Position numbers and translations under genes: made by a program. A stretch of 64,000 nt of DNA from JBOHNM01 sp050730675 (GTDB lineage Bacteria; Planctomycetota; Phycisphaerae; Phycisphaerales; UBA1924). Positions 17,701-25,661 of this stretch are shown here, piece by piece (position 1 is the stretch's first letter; the number at the start of each line of letters is the position of its first letter). The DNA lies in the NCBI GenBank assembly GCA_050730675.1, contig JBOHNM010000001.1, positions 3,608 to 67,607 of the forward strand. Reading direction: 5' to 3'. The notes beneath the pieces were generated by a model. It saw only the letters and a program-made list of their open reading frames with translations, searched no databases and had not been told where the DNA came from.

Positions 17701-19299
17701 GCGATCGAGCACGCCACCATGCCCGACGGCACCCCGATCACGCAGGCGGTCAGGGAACGGGAAGGCGAGTTGATCACCAAGATGTTTGACAACGTTCGTT
17801 CTCGTCTTTCCTTGACGAGCAACAGCAGCAGCAGTCCAAGCACGGTGCGGACGGGTCGCAACCTTTTCGCGTTCACCCGCAATCTTTTTCTTTCCGCGCA
17901 GGGATTAACCAACCTCCATGACATCGCCAACGGCGTTGCCACGATCGCCTTCTCGCCTTTCAAGGGGGACATTCAGGCGGCGGTCACGGGGCTTGACGTT
18001 CATCTTCGGAACATGAAGAGGAGTGGCAAGTCGATGGGCGCGCTCCTGGACAACATGGAGTTTGTTGCGGACGAGCTTCGCGGACTGGTCATGGACCGCA
18101 CCAGCATGGGCGAGTACAGCCCGCAGGTCGGTATGGCTGAGTCGTTGGACCGGGGCAATCTGCCTCAGTTTACGTTTGGCGATCGTCTTGCTTCATGGCA
18201 GGAACACACGGCGGGCAAGGTCATCGAAACCTTGTCATTGGGTCAGGCCGTTCTCGACACGCAGAAGTCGATCAATGTCTTCTCCACCATTCACCAGCTT
18301 GCGAGCAAGGAAGGGTTGATCGTCAGCCTGGACAACGCTCTCAAGGCTGTGAACGAGGGCATGGATATCACGGCCGCGATGGACAAGCACAACGTCCCGG
18401 GTTTCTGGGGCAAGCAGGCCCTTCGGTACCTGAGCGGGCGCGATATCAACGAGCTTGCGGATCTCATCCGCGCCGATGTTGGCAAGGACGTGTCGTTCCC
18501 TCGTCGGTTTGGGTTGACCAGTTTGCCCGGGGAGAAAGAGATCAGGGTCTTGGACTTGCCGGAACATGCAACGGTGCCGCAGTCAACGGCGATGGAACAC
18601 CTTGCCATGCTCGCCAACGACCTCGCCACCCGCGAGAAGACATCGCTCCCAGGTTGGGGAGAAGACATCCTCGGGGCAAACAATGTTTGGAAGCAGCTTG
18701 CCAGCTTTTGGTTTAGGCCGACGACGGGCATCTTCAACAGAGCTTTCATGGGTCAGGCCAACAAACCGATTGTTGCGCGGCTTGGAGTCATGGGCACCAT
18801 GATCCTCATGGCTGGCGGGATCGACTTGATCAAGGCATTCAGCAACGGCGACGAGGCGTACAGCCGAAAGTTGGACGAGATCAACAACAACTTCCACACT
18901 TGGCTTGCTGGTCGCATCGGCTGGTCGGGATCATTGGGTTGGGCGGGAGAGAAGGGACTCAACATCTTCGCCGCTCTCACCAATCCTCAGCCGCAGACGG
19001 CGGTCATGGGCGCGCCTGGAGTCAGAGAAATCACGCCAGCGCCGCTCTCAGCAGCGGGTACAGGTTTCTCCGCAGTCGCGGGACTCATGGGTCTTCCGAA
19101 CGGGAGCATAAGTCAGACAAACAGCACGGCTCTTTGGAAGACGGTCAGCGCTACCGGCTTCGCCAACGACACCTTGACCTTCCGCCTCATGGGAAGGTTG
19201 GGCCGTGGTTTGGGCGTATATGGAGATGAGAACAACAGCGCAGATATCAGGAAGTATTGGGACGACACCTTCGGTGTCAAAGGGAAGGGGAAGAGATGA
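14755..19299 (+). CDS. very large internal virion protein (T7 gp16-like), no transglycosylase domain seen
   Basis: At 1514 residues this is the largest gene of the element and occupies the gp16 slot (1318 in T7). Hydrophobic stretches occur near residues 180-215 (LIGASADPAAIVGGAALYRV, GGAAVVGFNAAK) and 1335-1365 (LGVMGTMILMAGGIDLIKAF), as expected of a protein that inserts into the inner membrane. A Pro/Gly-rich linker lies around residues 465-520. T7 gp16 starts with a lytic transglycosylase domain (ES...GLMQ signature); no such sequence is recognisable here. The frame is intact over 4.5 kb, which argues against long neutral decay. Overlaps the fibre gene by ATGA. Confidence 0.78.
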   Translation: MIDPTIDPVFSNPELQKLLVSFGPSQMTRIANDFQAIDYTYTPVQYRHENDPFTPMDGAEEVKRPGFFDVATSAAILQNFTGRAVFKGDQALQGFYPYRQLTTSSAVPEDPTEFSVDGYFNDKRTRQHLASLKNGVGESLMLNWIAGNYDGIKRESELFAVMGFDVAEAEYRDVAARAEGPAGFLGNLIGASADPAAIVGGAALYRVGGAAVVGFNAAKQTALAAELSRLGVTIYKTDSVATAASKAILAGTAYRTVSETGLHALDPKRTWEETANNFATGVLMDGVLASGLGFLGGRPVVKPTVNVEIKPTFPEPSLGSIDNDVAAAMKKKIDVALSDLMPQRNPLAEAPRPALTTGQPLMPDSNVPVSAKDVLVNYARKLQEDATAQAEQGAARSKAIDEAAKTPSIEQSVAQTVRDVVEGIKPPDDFNAVIEEVLAAKKAAQERNIKTAADELAGRKTVVDPLAADESLPPPGPEGSKTADGGTVTGMAETDVPPPEGPGGGAQQDEGPLGPSGRSTTGYSDYLPDLPADHLTKLFTTLDKYVNNRLFGGVNVTVHAAQFSTNPQVQMLYQKVFRTIFPSKAATLGLIDGRPPLEAIQGMIRKKGLSVQTAASDAFREYVKTSDPTAFNTVMTNHLVGRELWSMSEGGRGLLLKENAWYELLDYLRVARADTIDNLAKRLGPENFARVEARIKVFEDAGQMAQASKEAKVIVGAMEEGFLREIVGQDAMDRLAGQIDPKGMTGNPKLWEAVSNVLDNNLSQLGQIRTDLRPPALYASKTLEAINQRYNLEQTAARLPGDMTLGEFHRFWNAATGKDWTLENMLLHFLEKKAISADEVANPTDVTVNRLRNEWYNRWGGFVSKEALPDVLALNRADGTKMVTTDFRRSLGLHIRMLEMMEAARGLHDYLEEASRWDGRLREQIRVGGNSVEPVNLLHTYNELDANRIFTESFVPQHGFFQELRQWTESALQVIQKHMSDTAIEHATMPDGTPITQAVREREGELITKMFDNVRSRLSLTSNSSSSPSTVRTGRNLFAFTRNLFLSAQGLTNLHDIANGVATIAFSPFKGDIQAAVTGLDVHLRNMKRSGKSMGALLDNMEFVADELRGLVMDRTSMGEYSPQVGMAESLDRGNLPQFTFGDRLASWQEHTAGKVIETLSLGQAVLDTQKSINVFSTIHQLASKEGLIVSLDNALKAVNEGMDITAAMDKHNVPGFWGKQALRYLSGRDINELADLIRADVGKDVSFPRRFGLTSLPGEKEIRVLDLPEHATVPQSTAMEHLAMLANDLATREKTSLPGWGEDILGANNVWKQLASFWFRPTTGIFNRAFMGQANKPIVARLGVMGTMILMAGGIDLIKAFSNGDEAYSRKLDEINNNFHTWLAGRIGWSGSLGWAGEKGLNIFAALTNPQPQTAVMGAPGVREITPAPLSAAGTGFSAVAGLMGLPNGSISQTNSTALWKTVSATGFANDTLTFRLMGRLGRGLGVYGDENNSADIRKYWDDTFGVKGKGKR

Positions 19300-20645
19300 C
19301 CACATCAAGCGATCTTGTCAAAAGCATACTACCGAGCTATTCGGTTGCCAGTCCGACAACGGACTTCACCGGCGATGGCTCGACAACCACGTTCACGTTC
19401 GCGTTCGACTACCTCGACCGGACCACGTACAGCACCAAGTCCAGCTACATCAAGGTTTACACCGGCGCAACCTGGGACACCCTGAGCGAGTACAGCAGTT
19501 GGACTCAGAGCGGTCAGTATGCGATTGTGATTTCTCCCGCGCCAGCAAACGGCACGGCGATCAGGATCCAACGAGACTCGACTCCATACCAGTTGCTCAG
19601 CAGCTTTGTTGACGGGAGCCGGATCACCGGCGAAACCCTCAACCTCGCCGTCAAGCAATCCATTTTCGCGGCATACGAAAACTACACCCGACTCCTGGAC
19701 ATCAAGGATCGCCTCGATTTCCTTGAAGGCGGCGCGGCCACCAACGGCGGCGTTCGTTTCACCTTCGTCGGTACCGGCGCTCAAACCGCCTTCACCTTGA
19801 CGGGGCAAACCGGACTCTCCGCATCCAACATTCTCTGCAACGTTGGCGGCACCGTTCAGACAAACAATTTGTACTCGGTATCCGATGTCGCGGGCGTCAG
19901 CACGGTCACGTTCACTTCGGCTCCGTCGAATGGTGCCAAGGTTGACGTTTACGTGTTGGTCGGCGCGAGCAGGGTGCTTGCCATTCCTGACGCCGGAAGC
20001 GTCGGCACAACCGCTCTCGCGGACGGTGGTGTAACCTTTGCCAAGACAAACTTCAACGCTACCGGATCCAACGGTCAGGCTCTCATGCGCCGATCAGGAA
20101 GCTGGGGCGCTTCGACGATTGTGGGGGCGGATGTCTCGGACTTGGCGGCGGTTGTCCAGACTAATCGCCTTGACCAGTTTGCAACGCCGACCGGATCGGT
20201 GGCGATGGGCTCTCAGAAGATCACGGGTCTTCTCGCTGGCGTTTCTGGGACGGACGCCACTAACCTGACTCAGGTCACCAATCTCATCACCGCCGCCGTT
20301 CCTGCAACTCTTGCCAATCTCAAATTGGTTTCCGGGCCGTTCCCGGTCACTGACACCAACTGGAGCGTGCTCAGTCTTGGATGGCAGCCCGATTGCGTTC
20401 TGCTGATCATGTCCGGTTTCACGGACGTGAACGGAAAAGCCAGCCCGCCCTACGTCTTCACGCACTCGCTCAGCCTTCATGGAACGGACGCGAGGACTGT
20501 GGTGCCCACAACGTATGTAGGCTCGACTTATTTGTCTGCCGGATATTCGTTTCAGTTGTTGTCCACCGGCTGGCAGATGAAGAAGATCAGCAGCTTTGCG
20601 GTTACGCCTTCGATCGTTTACGTCGCGCTCAAGAATTATCCATAA
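19296..20645 (+). CDS. tail fibre, attachment half (T7 gp17 N-terminal-like)
   Basis: A 449-residue protein whose first 150 residues match the virion-binding domain of podovirus fibres: FTGDGSTTTFTFAFDYLDRT, YSSWTQSGQYAIVISPAPAN, ITGETLNLAVKQSIFAAYEN and LLDIKDRLDFLEGGA (compare SxLNxxxxQxLHxxEE in gp17). The rest is a beta-rich shaft with a globular end (WQPDCVLLIMSGFTDVNGKA). ATG 19296 is preferred because it forms an ATGA overlap with the upstream stop. The second fibre gene follows after 21 bp with an AGGAGGA ribosome site, so the fibre is probably built from two proteins. Confidence 0.88.
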   Translation: MTTSSDLVKSILPSYSVASPTTDFTGDGSTTTFTFAFDYLDRTTYSTKSSYIKVYTGATWDTLSEYSSWTQSGQYAIVISPAPANGTAIRIQRDSTPYQLLSSFVDGSRITGETLNLAVKQSIFAAYENYTRLLDIKDRLDFLEGGAATNGGVRFTFVGTGAQTAFTLTGQTGLSASNILCNVGGTVQTNNLYSVSDVAGVSTVTFTSAPSNGAKVDVYVLVGASRVLAIPDAGSVGTTALADGGVTFAKTNFNATGSNGQALMRRSGSWGASTIVGADVSDLAAVVQTNRLDQFATPTGSVAMGSQKITGLLAGVSGTDATNLTQVTNLITAAVPATLANLKLVSGPFPVTDTNWSVLSLGWQPDCVLLIMSGFTDVNGKASPPYVFTHSLSLHGTDARTVVPTTYVGSTYLSAGYSFQLLSTGWQMKKISSFAVTPSIVYVALKNYP

Positions 20646-20666
20646 CAGGAGGATGAGGAGAGAGAA

Positions 20667-22217
20667 ATGCCCATTGATCTATTCCCGATGACGGGCTTTG
20701 CAGATATGTCCAACTTCTACACCAAGCTCGAAACAGACGGCCTACTAGCCGCCATCAACATCAGCGACTACTACAACAAGGCTGAGGTTGACGCGATGAT
20801 CTCAGGCTTCACTTCGCCTGACGCCGTGCTCAAAGCTCCAGTCGGGACCGTCAACACGGTCATCGCAACCCGTTCGGCCACTGGTCTCAAGATCACCACG
20901 ACCGGCCTTGACGAGCTTGGCGCGGTCACTCTCTTCAAGGCTTCGACGGCGGGCGATGCTCTCAGTTTCAAGGTCACGCAGACAGCGACAGGCGAGCTTG
21001 AGACGACGGCTCCCAGTTTCTTCACCGGCGCTGTCAAGATTTACAAGGTCTCGGACGAGTTGTACGAGAGCCCCGACGACGTTCCGACTCTCTCGCTGAT
21101 CGTCTCACCGGATCAGACGGACCACTACACCATGCTCATGCCGCCCGCTCTGGGCACGCCTGGGCAGTATCTTCGCTTAGGTTTGGACGGTCAGACATAC
21201 TTTGATGATGCTGCTTCCGAAGCGCCCGCGCTGATCGAAGGGGAGGGCATCGCCCTCGACTTTGAGGACTCGGCAGGCGGCACGGTCATCTCTGTTGGTG
21301 ATATTCCGGAAGACAAGATCGGCATCGGCGGCGACATCGACAAGTTTGCTTGCTGGTCGGGGACGGGTAGATGCTTCTTCACCCTTCCAGATCATGGACG
21401 ATTGACGGGCCTCGCGGACGACGACCATCTCCAGTACGTTCATCTCAGTCCGAACGCTACCAACCGGAACAGGATCATTCCTGCTGGCAACTACCCGGGC
21501 CTCAAGGTCCAAGCACCAGACAGCGGCTTCGGCTCTGCCACCCACCTCTTCCAGGTCAATGGTCCCGGCGGAACAGACTCCTACATCGACGTGTACGTAC
21601 CGAGCGGCGGATCGCCTCATGGTCAGGTCACTCTTTCGGGCGACGTTTACGTTGCTACTCCCACTGACCACAATGGTTTGATCATTCAGAGCAATGGAGT
21701 CACGGGCGACCCGATCGACATGCTCAGGATCCTTGACAGCGGAGACGCCTCGATCTTCTCTGTCTCTCTCAGCGATGACAACAGCGGCAACGTCACGCTG
21801 GGCTCTCTTCACAATCTTGTTATGTCGGGCGGTCAGATCGTCGCCTCAACAGCAGGCGGTTACACAGCCCCAGCCTATTGCTTCGCTGGGGACACCGACA
21901 CTGGCGTTTACTATCACGGCACGGACACTGTTGGTATCGCGGCGGGCGGCAGTAAGATCGCCATCTTCGACAGCGCCGGTTTTCACGTCATCGGAAGCAC
22001 GCAGATATTGGCTCCGGCAGGTAGCGCGTCGGCTCCTGGTTTGACATTCACCAGCGACACCAACTCTGGCATGTACTCGGTCGGCGCGGACTCGGTGGGC
22101 ATCGCGGCGGCTAGCCCCCAACTATCGCCGCTCCGTCAGCCGCCGCCGTTAGCAGGACAGCAGCAGGACGGAAAGAGGGGAGGGGGAGGGCCGGGTATAA
22201 GGCACCCAGCCATCTGA
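20667..22217 (+). CDS. second tail fibre/receptor-binding protein, 3' end probably lost
   Basis: A 516-residue fibre-type protein. It carries NFYTKLETDGLLAAINISDY and YYNKAEVDAMI, a common phage fibre repeat (YYTKxEVDxx), and HGRLTGLADDDHLQYVHL, a widespread fibre motif. Near the end are two related repeats, CFAGDTDTGVYYHGTDTVGI and TFTSDTNSGMYSVGADSVGI, each followed by AAGG in the first but AAAS in the second. From residue about 480 the sequence turns abruptly into low-complexity Pro/Gln/Gly (SPQLSPLRQPPPLAG, KRGGGGPG) unlike any fibre, so the true C-terminus appears to have been replaced at about 22110. Receptor binding would be affected. Confidence 0.75.
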   Translation: MPIDLFPMTGFADMSNFYTKLETDGLLAAINISDYYNKAEVDAMISGFTSPDAVLKAPVGTVNTVIATRSATGLKITTTGLDELGAVTLFKASTAGDALSFKVTQTATGELETTAPSFFTGAVKIYKVSDELYESPDDVPTLSLIVSPDQTDHYTMLMPPALGTPGQYLRLGLDGQTYFDDAASEAPALIEGEGIALDFEDSAGGTVISVGDIPEDKIGIGGDIDKFACWSGTGRCFFTLPDHGRLTGLADDDHLQYVHLSPNATNRNRIIPAGNYPGLKVQAPDSGFGSATHLFQVNGPGGTDSYIDVYVPSGGSPHGQVTLSGDVYVATPTDHNGLIIQSNGVTGDPIDMLRILDSGDASIFSVSLSDDNSGNVTLGSLHNLVMSGGQIVASTAGGYTAPAYCFAGDTDTGVYYHGTDTVGIAAGGSKIAIFDSAGFHVIGSTQILAPAGSASAPGLTFTSDTNSGMYSVGADSVGIAAASPQLSPLRQPPPLAGQQQDGKRGGGGPGIRHPAI

Positions 22218-22377
22218 AAGATCCATTGGTTAACGTTTACAGCACTTCCAGAGTTGTGCTCATGGAACAATGGTGTCATTACCAGGATGCCCAATAGCGG
22301 CCTCTGGATACTCTTAAATTGCGTCCTGACGATGACGTGGACCACTGAGTCCTCAGGCACAGCGGAGCGACATTTAG

Positions 22378-23100
22378 CTATTGCTGAGGATTGTGGAGCG
22401 TGTGAAGCCACTCGCTGCCTGGACCTTCGACCGGCGCGTAGACGAATTCGCCGTTGACCTTCGCGGCAATGGCTCTGGCACCCATGAGATGCGCTGAACG
22501 GGAATTGAGGGCGTGCGTTGGGCTGACTCCCGACGGAAGATCGGTCGGTGGACGGAAGACGATCAAGACGTTCCCTCCAGGGTCGAGCGTCGCGGGCAAC
22601 TTTTGCGGCCCGTTGTGTCGTTCTGGTGGCTGTTGGAGCTTGTACCCGCTCCCATTTTCGATCTCTGTTGCAAAAAGGCTTTCGGCGCTCGACTCCAGCA
22701 TGATGATCTCGACGTGCGCCGGAATGAGAGACTTGTTGTGCACTCGGACTTTCAAGACGACGCTGTTGAGCCGCAGCTCAACCCTTGGTTGAACGAGTAC
22801 CGTGAGCTTGTCTCGATCAGCTTCGTCCTGCCGAGCGGCCTTCGCGATCTCGTTGGCTTCCCTGGCTAGGTCGTTCGCGTCAGTTGCGAGCTTGTTTGCG
22901 CCCTCGGACAGTTTGTTCGCGCCCTGAGAGAGCTTGTTGGCATTCTCGCTGGTCTTTATGGCTTTGTCGGCGCGGGTGTTTGCCGACCGGGCGATGAGGA
23001 TCGAGATGCCGATGCCAAGGGCCGCCAGAACAGCCGTGATGATGGTCCAGATGTCGGGGCCCGAAGACCCCGGGGGTTGAGCTTGCGCGAGAGTGAGCAT
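22378..23100 (-). CDS. membrane-anchored coiled-coil protein of unknown function
   Basis: A 240-residue protein: one N-terminal membrane helix (WTIITAVLAALGIGISILIA), then a repetitive coiled coil made of near-heptad copies (KLSQGANKLSEGANKLATDA, NDLAREANEIAKAARQDEAD), then a beta-rich C-terminal domain of about 130 residues (LTVLVQPRVELRLNSVVLKV; NVLIVFRPPTDLPSG). It is transcribed away from the methyltransferase, sharing the 23101-23275 control region. No family recognised. The strip before it, 22218-22377, contains no convincing gene. It may be cargo linked to the restriction cassette or a remnant of the lost phage segment. Confidence 0.6.
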   Translation of the reverse strand: MLTLAQAQPPGSSGPDIWTIITAVLAALGIGISILIARSANTRADKAIKTSENANKLSQGANKLSEGANKLATDANDLAREANEIAKAARQDEADRDKLTVLVQPRVELRLNSVVLKVRVHNKSLIPAHVEIIMLESSAESLFATEIENGSGYKLQQPPERHNGPQKLPATLDPGGNVLIVFRPPTDLPSGVSPTHALNSRSAHLMGARAIAAKVNGEFVYAPVEGPGSEWLHTLHNPQQ

Positions 23101-23184
23101 CTACTATCTTTGCCTCATGTTTCGTAAGGGCAACCACCGAGAAATGTTCGGGTAACCCCTACCTTTTCCCCCGCTAGGGACAAG

Positions 23185-23218
23185 TTATCCACAACCAGTT
23201 GTGCTTTTGTGGACAACT
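23185..23218. promoter_or_regulatory. inverted repeat with DnaA-box sequence upstream of the methyltransferase
   Basis: GTTATCCACAA (23185-23195) is matched about 12 bp later by TTGTGGACAAC, its reverse complement with one mismatch. The left arm contains a perfect TTATCCACA, the DnaA-box consensus; the right arm differs at one position. It lies in the divergent gap between the coiled-coil gene and the methyltransferase, where an operator of the modification gene would be expected. Either reading (operator or replication-initiator sites) is possible. Confidence 0.5.
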
Positions 23219-23296
23219 ACGGCACCAGTGGTACTCTTCGCCCCGGCGGAGAGGCCGAGCGTGGGCGGCGAGACGATGCTGAGCGTCTCGGGAGGC

Positions 23297-24400
23297 ATGA
23301 TGTTCGGTGGATACACGGTTATCGATCTTTTTTCAGGCGCTGGCGGTCTAACTCTCGGCTTCAAGCGAGAGGGCTTTGTGCCTGTTCTCGCTGTCGAAAA
23401 GGAGCCCGACTTTGCGCGGACATATGCGGCCAACTTTGGCGAGCATGTGGTTGCCGGTGACATCGTCAAGATTGTCAACGAGGGGACGATCCCCAAGGCC
23501 GACGTGGTTGTTGGCGGTCCGCCTTGTCAGGGCTTCTCCAATCTGACCGGGAACAAGAAGGCAGACCCGCGCCGCAAGCTCTGGCAGTATTACATGGACG
23601 TTGTCGAGGCGAGCGGTTGCAAGGTGTTCGTTGTCGAGAACGTGCCCAATTTGCTCAAGGCTCCTGAGGGGCTGAGCATCATTCGTCGCGCTCGTGAGTT
23701 GGGATATGAGATCGGCCCCGACTCTGTGGGCTATGTCATGGCCTCCAACTACGGCGTGCCGCAAAATAGAAAACGAGCAATCATCATCGGGTCTAAGATT
23801 GGGCCAATTCCTCTCCCTGCCGCGAACGGAAAAAGGCAAACCGTCCGCGAAGCCTTGAAGGGTGTCCCTCTCAAGCCAACGAAGACTTCTCTTCCTGAGC
23901 ACGACGATGAGTTGTATTCCGGTCTTGATATCCATATGGGGCGCAACCCCACGCCGATGTCGCTGAAGCGCTACAAGATCATTCCGCCCGGCGGCAATCG
24001 CTTCGATCTTCAGCGCAAGGCTCCCGAGTTGACACCTCAATGCTGGATCCGCAAGACTCACGGCGGTACAGACTTATTCGGTCGCCTCAACTGGGACGAG
24101 CCAGCGCGATGCACGATCCGTTGCGAGTTTTACAAGCCTGAGAAGGGTCGCTTCTTGCACCCCTCAGAGCATCGGCCCATCACACACTTGGAAGCCGCTC
24201 GTTTGCAGTCGTTCCCCGACGACTTCAAGTGGTACGGAAGGAAGATCCGTATCGCCATTCAGATTGGAAATGCTGTCCCGCCGCTACTGGCGCAGGCGCT
24301 TGCTGCACAGGTCAGGCACTACATGGAAGTTGCCAAGTCCAAGCCTCGTCTGAAGCCATCGCGGGCAGCGATGGAACAGTTGCAACTCATCAGCGCCTGA
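23297..24400 (+). CDS. DNA (cytosine-5) methyltransferase
   Basis: A C5 methyltransferase with the full motif set in order: motif I VIDLFSGAGGLTLGF (SAM binding), motif IV VVGGPPCQGFSN with the catalytic Cys, motif VI FVVENVPNLL, motif VIII NYGVPQNRKRAIII, motif IX THLEAARLQSFPDDF and motif X IGNAVPPLLAQAL. The target-recognition region lies between motifs VIII and IX. The start is uncertain: ATG 23297 or 23300 (GGGAGG just upstream), ATG 23276, or GTG 23201 are in frame; family members begin shortly before motif I. It converges with the restriction gene, overlapping its end by 11 bp, and should protect the NaeI-like target. Confidence 0.93.
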   Translation: MMFGGYTVIDLFSGAGGLTLGFKREGFVPVLAVEKEPDFARTYAANFGEHVVAGDIVKIVNEGTIPKADVVVGGPPCQGFSNLTGNKKADPRRKLWQYYMDVVEASGCKVFVVENVPNLLKAPEGLSIIRRARELGYEIGPDSVGYVMASNYGVPQNRKRAIIIGSKIGPIPLPAANGKRQTVREALKGVPLKPTKTSLPEHDDELYSGLDIHMGRNPTPMSLKRYKIIPPGGNRFDLQRKAPELTPQCWIRKTHGGTDLFGRLNWDEPARCTIRCEFYKPEKGRFLHPSEHRPITHLEAARLQSFPDDFKWYGRKIRIAIQIGNAVPPLLAQALAAQVRHYMEVAKSKPRLKPSRAAMEQLQLISA

Positions 24401-25193
24401 CAGACACGTAGCAGTCGAGCGGCAAATCAGTGTGCCCAAGAGTTTCTAGCTCAGGTCCGTCATATCGCCTGGAGAGGATGTCAATCCCTTCGGCGTTGAG
24501 CGGTATCCTGGCATCGCGGACTCTCTTCGTCGGGTCGAGTTGTCGCGCCACCGTCTCGACAGCAACGCGAGGAACAACTAGACCGATCGCCAAGCGGAAC
24601 AGTTGAGTGATTGCAGGTTGTCCTGGATTTTCCGCGAGCACCCGTTCCCTAATATCGGGCGCAAGATGAAGCAGAAAGTTGGGAGGAAGCGGCAGGTCTT
24701 GCCCAAGCCACTGGATGGACGCCTTGCCCGACATGAGGATGTTCCTCTTTCCGTCGCGGTTTGGCTTGGCGAGATGTTCTTCTAACGCCCGGAAAACTCC
24801 TACCCGGTAAGTCGAGTTTGCATCGTTTGCGCTAACGACGATGCAGAGCGCCCGGATTGCAATAGCTTCCGGCGGGATCATCCAGTCGCCAGCAATTGAA
24901 AATTTGATATCTACCGGCAATCCCGCAATGGTCGTGTCGAGAGGCGCAATCTTGGGCAGGTCAAGCTCGTAAAGGATCGAGTGCTCAACTCGGTTGCCGA
25001 TGTAGATTTTCTCGCTTGTCTGAAGCTGGTCAATGGAGAAGCGACGTGTACGGCCGCCGTCAATCACGAAGTCGATCGCTGAGCGGATCGCACGACCGAT
25101 GCTCTCGACGCGAGTGGCAGACCCCAGCCAATCCATGACGGCATCCCGCTCGGCGTCGGGCGATGACTCGTTTGTGAAGAGACCTGCCGCCAT
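24390..25193 (-). CDS. NaeI-like type II restriction endonuclease
   Basis: A 267-residue protein. The active-site block reads PLDTTIAGLPVDIKFSIAGD and gives D86, eight residues, D95-I-K97, which coincides in spacing and even numbering with the D86/D95/K97 catalytic site of NaeI. It is followed by WMIPPEAIAIRALCIVVSAN, also NaeI-like. The ligase-like KxDG region of NaeI (Leu43 in that enzyme) appears here as V43-I-D-G46. NaeI cuts GCCGGC after binding two sites; whether the target is the same here cannot be told from sequence alone. At 267 residues it is shorter than NaeI (317), mainly at the C-terminal effector domain. Gene order is MTase (+), REase (-), Vsr (+). Confidence 0.85.
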   Translation of the reverse strand: MAAGLFTNESSPDAERDAVMDWLGSATRVESIGRAIRSAIDFVIDGGRTRRFSIDQLQTSEKIYIGNRVEHSILYELDLPKIAPLDTTIAGLPVDIKFSIAGDWMIPPEAIAIRALCIVVSANDANSTYRVGVFRALEEHLAKPNRDGKRNILMSGKASIQWLGQDLPLPPNFLLHLAPDIRERVLAENPGQPAITQLFRLAIGLVVPRVAVETVARQLDPTKRVRDARIPLNAEGIDILSRRYDGPELETLGHTDLPLDCYVSVRR

Positions 25194-25239
25194 TCCCTAT
25201 AGTGGGAGTGCTGCAACCGCGAGTCCAGTCGGGGGAAAC

Positions 25240-25647
25240 TTGGACCAACTGAGCAAAGTCCGGCGAAGTCAGCTAATGGCTCGGATACGTGGGAAGGACA
25301 CCTCCCCGGAAATGATCGTCCGTCGCCTCGTCCACGGTCTTGGCTACCGGTATCGCCTGCACAGCAAACAACTGCCGGGCCGCCCTGACCTGGTCTTCCC
25401 CAGCCGCAAGCTGGCTATCTTCGTTCATGGCTGTTTCTGGCATCGGCACTCTTGTCGGAAGGGACGGTCCATGCCCTCAACCCGAGTAGCTTTCTGGGCC
25501 AAGAAGTTTGAGGGGAACGAGAAGAGGGACCGCCGTAATCTCCGCAAGCTCAAGGCTCTCGGCTGGCGCGTACTCGTCGTCTGGGAATGTCAGACAAAGC
25601 ACTTGCCCCGGCTCACCGGTAGGGTAGTGTGTGCGTTGAACGGTTGA
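25240..25647 (+). CDS. vsr: very short patch repair (Vsr) endonuclease
   Basis: A 135-residue mismatch endonuclease that nicks at T:G mismatches left by deamination of 5-methylcytosine. Signatures in order: KVRRSQLMARIRGKDTSPE, YRYRLHSKQLPGRPDLVF with the catalytic Asp, FVHGCFWHRHSC, WAKKFEGNEKRDRRN and LGWRVLVVWEC. TTG 25240 (MDQLSKVRRS...) with GGGGG 5 nt upstream is the most family-like start; the frame is open further upstream through the start region of the restriction gene but that part has no Vsr similarity. It is divergent from the restriction gene with only 46 bp between starts. Confidence 0.93.
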   Translation: MDQLSKVRRSQLMARIRGKDTSPEMIVRRLVHGLGYRYRLHSKQLPGRPDLVFPSRKLAIFVHGCFWHRHSCRKGRSMPSTRVAFWAKKFEGNEKRDRRNLRKLKALGWRVLVVWECQTKHLPRLTGRVVCALNG

Positions 25648-25661
25648 CCTTGGAGGCTGCC

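Noticed and set aside
20667..22217. Diversity-generating retroelement acting on the fibre end
   Set aside because: No reverse transcriptase or template repeat is present in the window.
22136..22411. A 91-codon minus-strand frame in the gap after the fibre gene
   Set aside because: It crosses the low-complexity junction, ends in a poly-Pro/Cys stretch and overlaps the 22378-23100 gene; no protein-like conservation.
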